64,000 nucleotides of DNA from Pseudoduganella armeniaca (GCF_003028855.1 NZ_CP028324.1:5580001-5644000), one strand, 5' to 3'; positions 49,786-59,391 are shown, numbered from the stretch's first letter. Translations and numbers: made by a program. The notes: generated by a model from the sequence alone, not told the origin.

Positions 49786-50929
49786 GCGCCCTCCCCGGCT
49801 CGCGGCCCAGATCGATATAGCGCTGCAGGTGATGGTCCTCGTCGCCCAGCTGGTGGTCGATCATCACCAGCCGCTTCGCGTAATGCGACAGCGGCAGCTC
49901 CCACGTCATGCCGATGCCGCCATGCAGCTGGATGCATTCCTCCGCCACCAGCGTGCCGATGCGGCCGATCGAATACTTCGCGGCGGACAGCGCGCGCTCG
50001 CGCGTGATCCGGTCCGCCTCCAGCGCGGCGGCGGCGTTGATGACGGCCGAACGGGCCTGTTCCACTTCCAGCAGCAGGTCGGCCATGCGGTGCTGCAGCG
50101 CCTGGAAGCTGCCGATCGGCACACCGAACTGCTTGCGCGTGCGCAGGTAGTCCAAGGTCGCCGCCTTGGCCGCTTCCATCGCGCCGAGCGCCTCGGCGCA
50201 CAGCGCCAGCACGCCGCGCCCGACCGCGCGTTCCAGGGTCGGGTAACCGTGGCCGTCCTCGCCCAGCAGCGCGTGGGTATCCAGCCGCACGCTGTCGAAC
50301 GTTACCTGCGCCACCCGGCCACCGTCCATCGTCGGCATGCCGCGCACCGCCAGCCCGGCCGCGCTGGCCGGCACCAGGAACAGCGAGATGCCTCGTGCAT
50401 CGTCCACCGCGCCCGAAGTACGCGCCGAAACGACGAAAAACGCCGCGTGCTCGCCGTGCGGCACGACCGACTTGACACCGTCCAGCACCCAGCCGTCGCC
50501 GTCGCGGCGCGCGCTGGTCGTCACCCGCGCCAGCTCGTAGTGCGTGTCCGGCTCGTCGTGCGCAAAGCTCGCGATCGTGCCGCCCTCGACGATCGCGGCC
50601 AGCAGCGCTTTTTGCGCATTGCTGCCGGCCGCCGCGATGGCCTCGCCGGCCAGCACGGCGCTGCCCAGCAGCGGCTCCAGCACCAGGCCCCGGCCCAGCG
50701 ACTCGAACACCACCGCGATATCGTGGCCGCTGCCGCCGAAGCCGCCATCTTCCTCGCGGAACAGCGCACCCAGCACGCCCAGCTCGGCAAAGCGCTGCCA
50801 CAGTTCCGTCGAAAAGCCCTGGCTGGAGGCGGCAATGCGGTTGCGCGTCTCGAAGCCGTATTGGGCGGCGATGAAGCGGTCCAGGCTGTCCGCCAACATG
50901 CGCCGTTCTTCCGTATGCTCGAAATTCAT
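49772..50929 (-). CDS. Acyl-CoA dehydrogenase, small-subunit type (PimD-like)
   Basis: 385-aa acyl-CoA dehydrogenase family protein. It begins MNFEHTEERRMLADSLDRFI and has EECIQLHGGIGMTWELPLSHY in the C-terminal domain. Divergent from typical FadE in the FAD/substrate region. Gene order directly after a larger acyl-CoA dehydrogenase suggests an obligate heteromer, as with PimC/PimD or mycobacterial FadE pairs. Starts 10 bases after the partner's stop. PimD is inference from order and motif; substrate unproven. Confidence 0.82.
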   Translation of the reverse strand: MNFEHTEERRMLADSLDRFIAAQYGFETRNRIAASSQGFSTELWQRFAELGVLGALFREEDGGFGGSGHDIAVVFESLGRGLVLEPLLGSAVLAGEAIAAAGSNAQKALLAAIVEGGTIASFAHDEPDTHYELARVTTSARRDGDGWVLDGVKSVVPHGEHAAFFVVSARTSGAVDDARGISLFLVPASAAGLAVRGMPTMDGGRVAQVTFDSVRLDTHALLGEDGHGYPTLERAVGRGVLALCAEALGAMEAAKAATLDYLRTRKQFGVPIGSFQALQHRMADLLLEVEQARSAVINAAAALEADRITRERALSAAKYSIGRIGTLVAEECIQLHGGIGMTWELPLSHYAKRLVMIDHQLGDEDHHLQRYIDLGREPGRAHEPV

Positions 50930-50938
50930 GGTTGTTCC

Positions 50939-52147
50939 TTACAGGCCGAGGATCATCTTGGCGATGATGTTTTTCTGGATTTCGTTGGAGCCGCCGAAGA
51001 TCGACAGCTTGCGGTTGTTGAAGTACTGTGCCGCCGCAGCGTGCGCGAAGTCGGGGCCGAAGTGCGGCGCGTCCTCCTCGCCGTCCAGCGCGGCCGCGAT
51101 GAACGGCCGCGCGTGCACGCCCATCGCGCGCCGCGTCAGCGACAAGATCTCCTGGCGGATTTCGGTGCCGCGAATCTTCAGCATCGAGCTCTCGGCACCG
51201 GGTACGCCGCCACCGGCCACCGCCGCGATCATGCGCAGGTTGGTCGTCTTCATGTTTTCCAGGTCGATTTCCACGCGCGCCAGCCGTGCCGCGAAGACCG
51301 GGTCTTCGGCCAACGGGCGGCCGTTGCGGCGCACCTCGGCCGCGACCTTTTTCAGCCGCTCCAGCGCCGCCACCGACAGGCCGACACCGGCGATATTGGT
51401 GCGCTCGTAGGTCAGCAGGTACTTGGCACAGTTCCAGCCGCGGTTTTCCTCGCCCACCAGGTTTTCGGCCGGCACCCGCACATCGGTCAGGAACACCTCG
51501 TTGACCTCGTAGCCGCCGTCCAGCGTGATGATGGGGCGCACCTCGACGCCGGGCGACGTCATGTCCACCAGCAGGAAGCTGATGCCTTCCTGCTTTTTCG
51601 CCTCGCGGTCGGTGCGTACCAGGCAAAAGATCATGTTGGCGTACTGGCCCAAGGTGGTCCACGTCTTCTGGCCGTTGACGATGTAGTGCTCGCCCTGCCC
51701 GTCCACGCCGCGCACGGCGCTGGTGCGCACGGCCGCCAGGTCCGAGCCGGCGCCGGGCTCGGAATAACCCTGGCACCACCAGTCGGAGCCGTCCAGGATG
51801 CGCGGCAGCCAGTAGCGCTTCTGCGCTTCGCTGCCGTACTTGATCAGCACCGGCCCCAGCATGTTGACGCCGAACGGCACGATGCGCGGCGCGTGCGCCA
51901 GCGCGCACTCGTTCTCGAAGATGAACTTCTCGACGGCCGTCCAACCGGGGCCGCCATATTCCGTCGGCCAGTGGTTGGCCAGCCAGCCGCGCGCATTCAG
52001 GATCGCGTGCCACTCCGCCATGTCCGCCTTGGACAGGTGGCGGCCGCCGGCGACCTTGCTTGAGAGCCGTTCCGGCAGCCGCTCGGCCAGGAACGCGCGC
52101 ACCTCGTCGCGGAAGCGCTCTTCTTCAGGGGTGAAATTCAGGTCCAT
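50939..52147 (-). CDS. Acyl-CoA dehydrogenase, large-subunit type (PimC-like)
   Basis: 402-aa acyl-CoA dehydrogenase. It starts MDLNFTPEEERFRDEVRAFL and has QGYSEPGAGSDLAAVRT, YIVNGQKTWTTLGQYANMI, and a C-terminal SIFGGSNEIQKNIIAKMI. In the last motif the residue before GGS is not the Glu that serves as base in MCAD-type enzymes. KTTNLRMIAAVAGGGVPGAE resembles pimeloyl-CoA dehydrogenase large subunit. Coupled with the small-subunit gene downstream. Dicarboxylyl-CoA oxidation is inferred. Confidence 0.85.
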   Translation of the reverse strand: MDLNFTPEEERFRDEVRAFLAERLPERLSSKVAGGRHLSKADMAEWHAILNARGWLANHWPTEYGGPGWTAVEKFIFENECALAHAPRIVPFGVNMLGPVLIKYGSEAQKRYWLPRILDGSDWWCQGYSEPGAGSDLAAVRTSAVRGVDGQGEHYIVNGQKTWTTLGQYANMIFCLVRTDREAKKQEGISFLLVDMTSPGVEVRPIITLDGGYEVNEVFLTDVRVPAENLVGEENRGWNCAKYLLTYERTNIAGVGLSVAALERLKKVAAEVRRNGRPLAEDPVFAARLARVEIDLENMKTTNLRMIAAVAGGGVPGAESSMLKIRGTEIRQEILSLTRRAMGVHARPFIAAALDGEEDAPHFGPDFAHAAAAQYFNNRKLSIFGGSNEIQKNIIAKMILGL

Positions 52148-52169
52148 CGCGCTCTTTCGGTAGATTGGT

Positions 52170-53351
52170 TCAGTAGATTTCGAACAGGCCGGCGGCGCCC
52201 ATGCCGCCGGCAATGCACATCGTGACCACGGCATAACGCGCGCCGCGTCGCCGCCCTTCCAGCAGCACGTGACCGGCCAGGCGCGCGCCGGTCATGCCGA
52301 ACGGGTGGCCGATCGCAATGGCGCCGCCGTTGACGTTCAGGCGCTCGTCCGGGATACCCAGGCGCTGCTGGCAGTACAGCGCCTGCGATGCGAACGCTTC
52401 GTTCAGTTCCCACAGATCGATGTCCTCGACCTTCAGGCCGTGCCGCGCCAGCAGCTTGGGCACCGCGAACACAGGGCCGATACCCATTTCGTCCGGTTCG
52501 CAGCCCGCCACCGCCAGCCCACGGAAGGCGCCCAGCGGCCGCAGGCCGGCCTGTTCGGCCAGCCGCGCTTCCATCATCACGCAGGCCGAAGCGCCATCGG
52601 ACAGTTGCGACGCGTTGCCCGCCGTGATGAACTGGTCCGGCCCCATCACGGGTGCCAGCTTGGCCAGCGCTTCATAGGTGGTGCCACGGCGGTTGCAGTT
52701 GTCTTCCTCGACCGTGACCTCGCGGTGCGATACGTTGCCCGTTTCCTTGTCGGTGACGGTCATCGTCGTGGTGCAGGGCACGATCTCTTCGCGGTAGCGC
52801 CCCGCCAGCTGGGCCGCCTCCGTCTTGCGCTGGCTGGCGACGGAAAACAGGTCCTGCGCTTCGCGCGAGATGCCGTAGCGCTTCGCCACGATGTCGGCGG
52901 TCTCGATCATCGGCATGTACAGTGCCGGCTTGTGCTCCAGGATCCACGGGTCCACGCCCGTGTCGGCACCTTCGCGGGTGCGGATGTGCGAGATGCTTTC
53001 GACGCCGCCGGCGATCATCGCCGGCGCGCCGTCCAGCACGATGCGGCCGGCCGCCATGGCGATGGCCTGCAGCCCGGAGGCGCAGAAGCGGTTGACGGTG
53101 GTTCCGGCAATGGTGATCGGCAGCCCGGCCCGGATCACGGCCTGGCGCGCGATGTTGCGGCCGGTCGTCCCTTCCGGGTAGCCGCAGCCGAGCACCGCGT
53201 CCTCGATCAGGTCCGGCTCGATGTCGGCGCGCTCGACGGCGGCACGCACGGCAAACGCCGCCAGCGTGGCGCCCGGGGTGATATTGAATTCGCCGCGGTG
53301 CGCCTTGGTCAGCGGCGTACGGGCGGTGGAGACGATGACGGCTTCACGCAT
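52170..53351 (-). CDS. Acetyl-CoA acyltransferase (thiolase, PimB/FadA-like)
   Basis: 393-aa thiolase performing the last, chain-shortening step of beta-oxidation. The nucleophilic cysteine is in NRFCASGLQAIAMAAG, the histidine motif is NGGAIAIGHPFGMTGAR and the second cysteine is in VVTMCIAGGMGAAGLFE. Start overlaps the end of the upstream bifunctional gene by 8 bases; the PimC-like gene follows after 22 bases. Members of this branch degrade rather than form ketoacyl-CoA. Confidence 0.92.
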   Translation of the reverse strand: MREAVIVSTARTPLTKAHRGEFNITPGATLAAFAVRAAVERADIEPDLIEDAVLGCGYPEGTTGRNIARQAVIRAGLPITIAGTTVNRFCASGLQAIAMAAGRIVLDGAPAMIAGGVESISHIRTREGADTGVDPWILEHKPALYMPMIETADIVAKRYGISREAQDLFSVASQRKTEAAQLAGRYREEIVPCTTTMTVTDKETGNVSHREVTVEEDNCNRRGTTYEALAKLAPVMGPDQFITAGNASQLSDGASACVMMEARLAEQAGLRPLGAFRGLAVAGCEPDEMGIGPVFAVPKLLARHGLKVEDIDLWELNEAFASQALYCQQRLGIPDERLNVNGGAIAIGHPFGMTGARLAGHVLLEGRRRGARYAVVTMCIAGGMGAAGLFEIY

Positions 53352-55473
53352 GGGTGGCTCCAGGTTGGTTGAGACTGTCGAAATTGGCGCCCCGCTCGAC
53401 GAGGCGCAGCAGCAGCGGCGCCGGGCGCCAGAACACGGGATCGTCTTGCGCGAAGCGCCGGATGTCGGCCAGCACCTGCGGCAGGCCGATCATGTCGGCG
53501 TACTTCATCGGGCCGCCCCGGTAACGTGGAAAGCCGTAGCCATGCAGCAGCGTGACGTCCACGTCCAGCGGGCGCAGCGCGATGCCCTGGTCGACGACGT
53601 TGGCGCCCTCGTTGATCATCGCGGCCAGGTAGCGTCGCACGATCTCGTCGTCGCTGAACGCGCGCGGCGTGACGCCGGCGCGCTGGCGCTCGGCCGCGAT
53701 GACGGCTTCCACTTCCGGATCGGGCACGCCGTGGCGCGCCCCGTCCGGATACCGGTAGAAGCCGCGTCCCGTCTTCTGGCCGAACCAGCCCCGCTCGCAC
53801 AGGCGGTCGGCGATCTGCACGTAGCGTGCGGCCGGGTCGCGCGTGGCTGCCTTGCGTTTGCGCGTGGCCCAGCCGATGTCGCCGCCGGCCAGGTCGGCCA
53901 TTTGGTACGGCCCGATCGGATAGCCGAAGGCGCGGATGGCCTGGTCGATCTGGTACGGCGAGGCGCCATCCTCCATCATGTGGTCGGCGGCCTGGCGGTA
54001 CACGGCCAGCATGCGGTTGCCGATGAAGCCGTCGCACACGCCTGCCCGCACGGGCGTTTTGCGCAGCCGCCGCGCCAGCTCGAACGCGGTCGCCACGACG
54101 TCCGGCGCCACCTGCGCCGGCACCACGATTTCCAGCAGTTTCATCACGTGCGCGGGCGAGAAAAAGTGCAGGCCGATGACGTCCGCCGGCCGCGCCGTGC
54201 CGGCCGCGATGCGGTTCACGTCGAGGTAGGACGTGTTCGTCGCCAGCACGGCGCCCGGCTTGCAGACGCGCTCCAGCTGCGCGAACACGGCCAGCTTGAC
54301 GTCGATCTCCTCGAACACGGCCTCGATGACGAGGTCCACGTCGGCCAGCGCTTCGAAGGCGGTACTGCCGTGCCAGCGTGCCAGCACGGCGTCGCGGGCC
54401 GCGGCCGTCATGCGGCCCTTGGCCACCAGGCCGTCGTACACCTTCGTGACATTGGCGCGGCCGCGCGCCAGCGCCGCTTCGTCGCGTTCGATCATCGTCA
54501 CCGGCAGGCCCGCGTCCAGCAGCGCCACCGCGATACCGGCGCCCATCGTGCCACCACCGACGACACCCGCGGCATGGATCGGGCGTGGCCGCGCCGTGCC
54601 CACCTCGGGCGCCTTGGCCGTGGCCCGCTCGGCGAAGAAGGCGTGGACCAGGCCGGCGCGCTGCGGGCTGTCCAGGCATTCGACGAACAGCTGGCGTTCG
54701 CGCGCCAGGCCGGCGTCGAACGGCAGGTCGAGCGCGGCCTGGACGGCATCGACGATCCGTCCAGGCGAGAACAGGCCGCTGGGCTTGCGTGCAAGGTCGG
54801 CCCGGGCAGCATCGATCGCGGCCTGCTGTGCCGCCCGATCCGCCAGCGCGGCGGCGTCGCGCGTGCGCCGGACCGGGGCACCTTGGGCCAGCAGCTCGCG
54901 CGCATAGGCCAGCCCTTCGTCCTGCGCCAGGTCGCCGGCGGCCAAGCGGTCCACCAGTCCCAGCGCCAGCGCCTCGGCGGCGCCGATGTGACGCCCGCTC
55001 AGCATCAGGTCCAGCGCCGCCTGCGCACCGACCAGGCGTGGCGCACGCTGCGTGCCACCGGCGCCCGGCAACAGGCCAAGCAGCACCTCGGGCAATCCCA
55101 GTTTCGCCGACGGCAGCGCGACCCGGTAGTGCGCCGCCAGCGCCACCTCCAGCCCGCCGCCCAACGCCGCGCCATGCATGGCGGCGATCACGGGTTTGGT
55201 ACTGGCCTCGATTCGGTTGCAGACGTCCGGCAACGCAGGCGCCTGCGGCGGCTGGCCGAACTCGCGGATGTCGGCACCGCCAAGGAAATCCCGGCCGGCA
55301 CCGACCAGCAGCACGGCGCGCACCTGCGGCAGCGCCTCGGCCGTGTCGAGCGCCTCCAGCAGGCCGCGGCGCACGCCGCTGCCCAGAGCGTTCACTGGTG
55401 GGTGATTGATTGTTACCACGAGGATGTCGTCGTGCAGTTCACGGACGACAAAGGGGGATCCAGCGGCGTTCAT
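53344..55473 (-). CDS. Bifunctional enoyl-CoA hydratase / 3-hydroxyacyl-CoA dehydrogenase (FadB/PimF-like)
   Basis: 709-aa fusion. The N-terminal crotonase domain has FLGGADIREF, with the oxyanion-hole region and GLPEVLLGLLPGAGGTQR supplying catalytic glutamate. The middle Rossmann domain starts GVVGGGTMGAGIAVALLDAG, with the catalytic His in GLHFFSPAHVMKLLE. Two C-terminal dimerisation repeats follow. GGAG five bases upstream favours the ATG at 55473 over a GTG two codons earlier. First gene of the five-gene beta-oxidation operon. Confidence 0.93.
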   Translation of the reverse strand: MNAAGSPFVVRELHDDILVVTINHPPVNALGSGVRRGLLEALDTAEALPQVRAVLLVGAGRDFLGGADIREFGQPPQAPALPDVCNRIEASTKPVIAAMHGAALGGGLEVALAAHYRVALPSAKLGLPEVLLGLLPGAGGTQRAPRLVGAQAALDLMLSGRHIGAAEALALGLVDRLAAGDLAQDEGLAYARELLAQGAPVRRTRDAAALADRAAQQAAIDAARADLARKPSGLFSPGRIVDAVQAALDLPFDAGLARERQLFVECLDSPQRAGLVHAFFAERATAKAPEVGTARPRPIHAAGVVGGGTMGAGIAVALLDAGLPVTMIERDEAALARGRANVTKVYDGLVAKGRMTAAARDAVLARWHGSTAFEALADVDLVIEAVFEEIDVKLAVFAQLERVCKPGAVLATNTSYLDVNRIAAGTARPADVIGLHFFSPAHVMKLLEIVVPAQVAPDVVATAFELARRLRKTPVRAGVCDGFIGNRMLAVYRQAADHMMEDGASPYQIDQAIRAFGYPIGPYQMADLAGGDIGWATRKRKAATRDPAARYVQIADRLCERGWFGQKTGRGFYRYPDGARHGVPDPEVEAVIAAERQRAGVTPRAFSDDEIVRRYLAAMINEGANVVDQGIALRPLDVDVTLLHGYGFPRYRGGPMKYADMIGLPQVLADIRRFAQDDPVFWRPAPLLLRLVERGANFDSLNQPGATHA

Positions 55474-55511
55474 CGACACTCCTTTGTTTCGCTGTGCGGT
55501 TTATGGTTTTG

Positions 55512-55630
55512 TATAATGAGCCGAGCTAGACGATAACCCATGTTGCACCACAGTGTAAACCTGTCAAAAACCCGGGACAGACCCCTGTTTTCAATAAGTT
55601 TCTTTAAAACAGGGGTCCGTCCCGGGTTTT
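55512..55630. promoter_or_regulatory. Divergent promoter region with long hairpin
   Basis: The spacer between the beta-oxidation operon (-) and a thioesterase gene (+) contains a perfect TATAAT on the + strand (55512-55517). It also holds TTGACA read on the minus strand (55567-55562). Between 55567 and 55630 are two 25-base arms that pair at 24 of 25 positions around a 14-base loop, starting AAAACCCGGGACAG. The hairpin would lie in the thioesterase leader if that -10 is used; neither promoter has both hexamers well placed. Confidence 0.45.
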
Positions 55631-55672
55631 GCAGCGCGATACAATGCGTCATCAATTCGACCGGAGACCGAC

Positions 55673-56110
55673 TTGCACTGGGATTTCCCGCAACCGCACA
55701 TTTACCCCGTCGCGCCGCAGGTGGCCGATATCGACGGCCTCGACCACACCAACAACGCCGTCTACGTGCGCTGGTGCGAGCAGGCCGGCTGGTCGCACTC
55801 GGAAGCACTGGGCCTGGACCTGGCCGCCTACCGCCGGCTGGACCGGGCGATGGCGATCGCCAAGGCGGAATACGACTACCTGCTGCCGACCAGCCTGGGC
55901 GACGACCTACGGCTGGGCACCTGGCTCTGCGGCACCGACGGCAAGATGACGATGGAGCGCCGCTTCCAGCTGGTGCGCGTCAGCGACGGCGCGACCGTCA
56001 TGCGTGGGCGCTGGCAGTTAGTGTGCATCGAGATCGGCAGCGGCAAGCCGCGACGGATGCCGCCCGAGTTCTGCGACGCATACCTGCCTGCTGTCGTGGC
56101 GAATTCATGA
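55673..56110 (+). CDS. Acyl-CoA thioesterase, YbgC/4HBT type
   Basis: 145-aa hotdog-fold protein. The active-site motif VADIDGLDHTNNAVYVRWCE matches the 4-hydroxybenzoyl-CoA thioesterase/YbgC branch, where the aspartate in DxDxxxHxNN is catalytic. The TTG at 55673 is the likely start; the ribosome site is weak. It is divergent from the beta-oxidation operon and may recycle CoA in that pathway. Confidence 0.82.
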   Translation: MHWDFPQPHIYPVAPQVADIDGLDHTNNAVYVRWCEQAGWSHSEALGLDLAAYRRLDRAMAIAKAEYDYLLPTSLGDDLRLGTWLCGTDGKMTMERRFQLVRVSDGATVMRGRWQLVCIEIGSGKPRRMPPEFCDAYLPAVVANS

Positions 56111-56226
56111 GCTGAATTCATAAGCCCAAGCAAACCGGAGCTCGTTTTCCTCATCAGTTTGCCCTTACCATGTTGCCCTTCCGGCACGAAGCCGGTTCGA
56201 GACATCCACGCAAACAAGAGGACTCC

Positions 56227-57279
56227 ATGACCGTCAAAGCCTACGGCGCCCACGCCGCCGACCAACCGCTGCAATCGCTCGACATCAGCCGCCGCGCGCC
56301 CGGCGCGCATGACGTGCAGATCGACATCGCCTTCTGCGGCGTGTGCCACTCCGACCTGCATACCGTGAAGGCCGAATGGGCCGGTACGCTGTTCCCGTGC
56401 GTGCCTGGCCACGAGATCGTCGGCCGCGTCTCCGCCGTCGGCGCGCACGTCGCCGGCTTCGCCATCGGCGACCTGGTCGGCGTCGGCTGCATGGTCGACA
56501 GCTGCCGCCACTGCGCCGAGTGCGGCGACAACCTGGAGAACTACTGCGACGGCATGGTCGGCACCTACAACGGCGCCACCGCCGACGCGCCCGGCCATAC
56601 GCTGGGCGGCTACTCGGAACGCATCGTCGTCAATGAGCACTTCGTGCTGCGCGTGCGCCATCCGGAACAGCAGCTGGCCGCCGTGGCGCCGCTGCTGTGC
56701 GCCGGCATCACGACCTGGTCGCCGCTGCGCCACTGGGGCGCGGGTCCCGGCAAGAAGGTCGGCGTGGTCGGCATCGGTGGCCTGGGGCACATGGGCATCA
56801 AGCTGGCGCGCGCGCTGGGCGCGCACGTGGTGGCGTTCACCACCTCCGAGTCGAAGCGCCAGGCGGCCGAAGTGCTGGGCGCGCATGAAGTGGTGGTGTC
56901 GCGCGATGCGGATGCCATGGCCGCGCAGGCAAAGAGCCTGGACCTGATCGTCAACACCGTGGCCGCGCCGCATGACCTGGACGCGTTCCTGAACCTGCTC
57001 AAGCGCGACGGCACCATGGTGCTGGTCGGCGCGCCGGCCACGCCGCACCCGTCGCCGCAGGTGTTCAACCTGATCACCAAGCGCCGCACCATCGCCGGCT
57101 CGATGATCGGCGGGATCGCCGAGACCCAGGAAATGCTGGACTTCTGCGCCGAACACGGCATCGTGGCCGACATCGAGATGATCCGCGCCGACGAGATCAA
57201 CGCCGCGTACGAGCGCATGCTGCAAGGCGACGTCAAATACCGCTTCGTGATCGACAACGCGACGCTGGCCGCCGCGTGA
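56227..57279 (+). CDS. Zn-dependent alcohol dehydrogenase, YahK/cinnamyl-alcohol type
   Basis: 350-aa MDR enzyme. Catalytic zinc ligands are in CGVCHSDLHTVKAEW and PGHEIVGRV; the structural site is CRHCAECGDNLENYC. The nucleotide-binding motif GIGGLGHMGIKLARA is followed by TTSESKRQ, a pattern usually giving NADPH preference in the YahK/CAD branch, which reduces aldehydes. AGAGGA before the ATG at 56227. Overlaps the following MFS gene by 4 bases (GTGA), so they are co-translated. Confidence 0.9.
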   Translation: MTVKAYGAHAADQPLQSLDISRRAPGAHDVQIDIAFCGVCHSDLHTVKAEWAGTLFPCVPGHEIVGRVSAVGAHVAGFAIGDLVGVGCMVDSCRHCAECGDNLENYCDGMVGTYNGATADAPGHTLGGYSERIVVNEHFVLRVRHPEQQLAAVAPLLCAGITTWSPLRHWGAGPGKKVGVVGIGGLGHMGIKLARALGAHVVAFTTSESKRQAAEVLGAHEVVVSRDADAMAAQAKSLDLIVNTVAAPHDLDAFLNLLKRDGTMVLVGAPATPHPSPQVFNLITKRRTIAGSMIGGIAETQEMLDFCAEHGIVADIEMIRADEINAAYERMLQGDVKYRFVIDNATLAAA

Positions 57280-58466
57280 CGGCACAGGTGGCACCGGCCG
57301 CCGCTCCGGCGGCCGCCTGGGGCGGTGTGCTCGCCCTGGCGCTGGGCGCATTCGTGCTGGTCGCATCCGAGTTCATGCCCGTCAGCTTGTTGACGCCCAT
57401 CGCCACCGACCTGGGCGTCAGCGAAGGGCAGGCCGGCCAGGCGATCGCCGTGTCGGGTGCCTTCGCGCTCGTCACGAGCCTGGCGCTGTCCACGCTGGCG
57501 GGCCGGCTCGATCGCAAGCTCCTGCTGGCGGGATTGACGGTGCTGATGATCGTCTCGGGCACCATTGCCGCCTTCGCACCGGACTACGCCACCTTCATGG
57601 TGGGGCGCGCCTGCATCGGCATCGCCATCGGCGGCTTCTGGTCGATGTCCGCCGCCACCGCGATGCGCCTGGTGCCGGCCGACCGGGTGCCGCGCGCGCT
57701 GGCGATCGTCAACGGCGGTAACGCACTCGCCACCGTGGTCGCGGCACCGCTGGGCAGCCTGCTGGGTGCCGTCATCGGCTGGCGCGGCGCGTTCTTCTGC
57801 CTGATCCCCGTGGCCGCCATCGCGCTGGCCTGGAAGGTGGCCAGCCTGCCGTCGATGCCCGCCCTGCGCCAGCGCCAGGGCGCCAGTCCGTTCGCGCTGC
57901 TGCGCCGGCCGGCGGTCAGCCTTGGCATGGTGGCCTGCGCCCTGCTCTTCATGGGCCAGTTCACGCTGTTTACCTACCTGCGGCCGTTCCTGGAGACGGT
58001 CACGCACGCCGGCCCGACCTTGCTGTCCTTGCTGCTGCTGACAGTGGGCATCGCCGGCTTCGTCGGCACCGCCCTGATCGGCGCGCTGCTGAAGGAGGGC
58101 ATGTACGCCACCCTGGTGGCGATTCCGCTGCTGCTGGCCGCCATCGCGTTGGGATTGATCGGCTGCGGCGCGTCCGTGCCAGCGACGGCGCTGCTGCTCG
58201 GCCTGTGGGGCATGCTGGCCACGTCGGCGCCGGTCGGCTGGTGGACCTGGGTGGCACGCACGCTGCCGGACGACGCCGAAGCGGGCGGTGGCCTGGTGGT
58301 GGCCATCGTGCAGCTGGCGATCGCCGGCGGCGCCACCGTGGGCGGCTTGCTGTTCGACCGCTACGGTCATCCGGCCACCTTCGGCGCCAGCGCGGCGATC
58401 CTGCTGGCCGCGGCCATGACCGCCTGGCTGGCGGCACGCGCTGCACGCCCGGCCCGGCTGGCTTAG
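57276..58466 (+). CDS. MFS efflux transporter (NepI-like)
   Basis: 396-aa 12-helix major facilitator. The N-terminal half has VASEFMPVSLLTPIATDLGV, GRACIGIAIGGFWSMSAATA and MRLVPADRVPRAL, closely resembling the E. coli purine ribonucleoside exporter NepI. GTG start overlapping the alcohol dehydrogenase stop. The pairing with an aldehyde-reducing dehydrogenase suggests export of a small toxic product, but its substrate is unproven. Confidence 0.85.
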   Translation: MTAQVAPAAAPAAAWGGVLALALGAFVLVASEFMPVSLLTPIATDLGVSEGQAGQAIAVSGAFALVTSLALSTLAGRLDRKLLLAGLTVLMIVSGTIAAFAPDYATFMVGRACIGIAIGGFWSMSAATAMRLVPADRVPRALAIVNGGNALATVVAAPLGSLLGAVIGWRGAFFCLIPVAAIALAWKVASLPSMPALRQRQGASPFALLRRPAVSLGMVACALLFMGQFTLFTYLRPFLETVTHAGPTLLSLLLLTVGIAGFVGTALIGALLKEGMYATLVAIPLLLAAIALGLIGCGASVPATALLLGLWGMLATSAPVGWWTWVARTLPDDAEAGGGLVVAIVQLAIAGGATVGGLLFDRYGHPATFGASAAILLAAAMTAWLAARAARPARLA

Positions 58467-58497
58467 AATCGCCTTTCCTTCCATCCCGACGGCGCCC

Positions 58498-59391
58498 ATG
58501 GCACGCGAAAACATCAACGACATCCTGGTCTTCCTGGCGGTGGCGCGCGAACGCAGCTTCACGCGCGCGGCCGCCAAGCTGGGCATGACGCAATCGGCCC
58601 TCAGCCACATCATCCGTGGCCTGGAAGCGCGCCTGGGCGTGCGCCTGTTGACGCGCACCACGCGCAGCGTCTCGCCCACCGAGGCGGGCGAACGGCTGCT
58701 GCAGAACGTGGCGCCGCGGATGGAGGAGATCGAAGCGGAGATCGCGGCCGTCGCCGACCTGGGCGACAAGCCGGCCGGCACCATCCGCATCACCGCCACC
58801 GACCAGGTGATCGACACCGTGCTCTGGCCAAGGCTGGCGCCAGTGCTGCCGCGCTATCCCGACATCCACGTGGAATTCAGCGCGGACTACCGCATGGTGG
58901 ACATCGTGGCGGAACGCTTCGACATCGGCGTGCGCTGGGGCGACCAGGTCGACAAGGACATGATCGCCGTGCGCCTGACGCCGGACATGCGCACGATGAT
59001 CGTGGCCGCGCCAGCGTATTTCGCCCAGCGCCCCGTGCCCACCTCCGCGCACGACCTGCTGAAGCACAACTGCATCGGCCTGCGCCTGGCCAGCGCCGGC
59101 GGCGTGTACGCGTGGGAGCTGCGCCACGAGGGCCGCGACCTGGAGCTGCGCCCGCGCGGCCAGTTCATCTTCAGCGGCACCTACCAGATGCTCAACGCGG
59201 CCCTGAGCGGCTGCGGCATCGCCTTCCTGACGGAAGACCTGGCCGGCCCGCAGGTGCAGGCCGGGCGCCTGGTCAGCGTGATGGAAGACTGGTGCCCGCA
59301 CTTTCCCGGCCTGCACGCCTACTACCCCAGCCGCCGCCATTCGTCGCGCGCGCTCGGCCTCGTCATCGACGCGATCCGGCACCAGGGCTAG
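58498..59391 (+). CDS. LysR family transcriptional regulator
   Basis: 297-aa regulator with an N-terminal winged helix (INDILVFLAVARERSFTRAA, recognition helix near MTQSALSHIIRGLEAR) and a periplasmic-binding-like effector domain. It lies 31 bases after the MFS gene in the same direction. LysR genes usually control a neighbour; here the alcohol dehydrogenase/MFS pair or the convergent ridA-type gene are candidates. Confidence 0.9.
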   Translation: MARENINDILVFLAVARERSFTRAAAKLGMTQSALSHIIRGLEARLGVRLLTRTTRSVSPTEAGERLLQNVAPRMEEIEAEIAAVADLGDKPAGTIRITATDQVIDTVLWPRLAPVLPRYPDIHVEFSADYRMVDIVAERFDIGVRWGDQVDKDMIAVRLTPDMRTMIVAAPAYFAQRPVPTSAHDLLKHNCIGLRLASAGGVYAWELRHEGRDLELRPRGQFIFSGTYQMLNAALSGCGIAFLTEDLAGPQVQAGRLVSVMEDWCPHFPGLHAYYPSRRHSSRALGLVIDAIRHQG

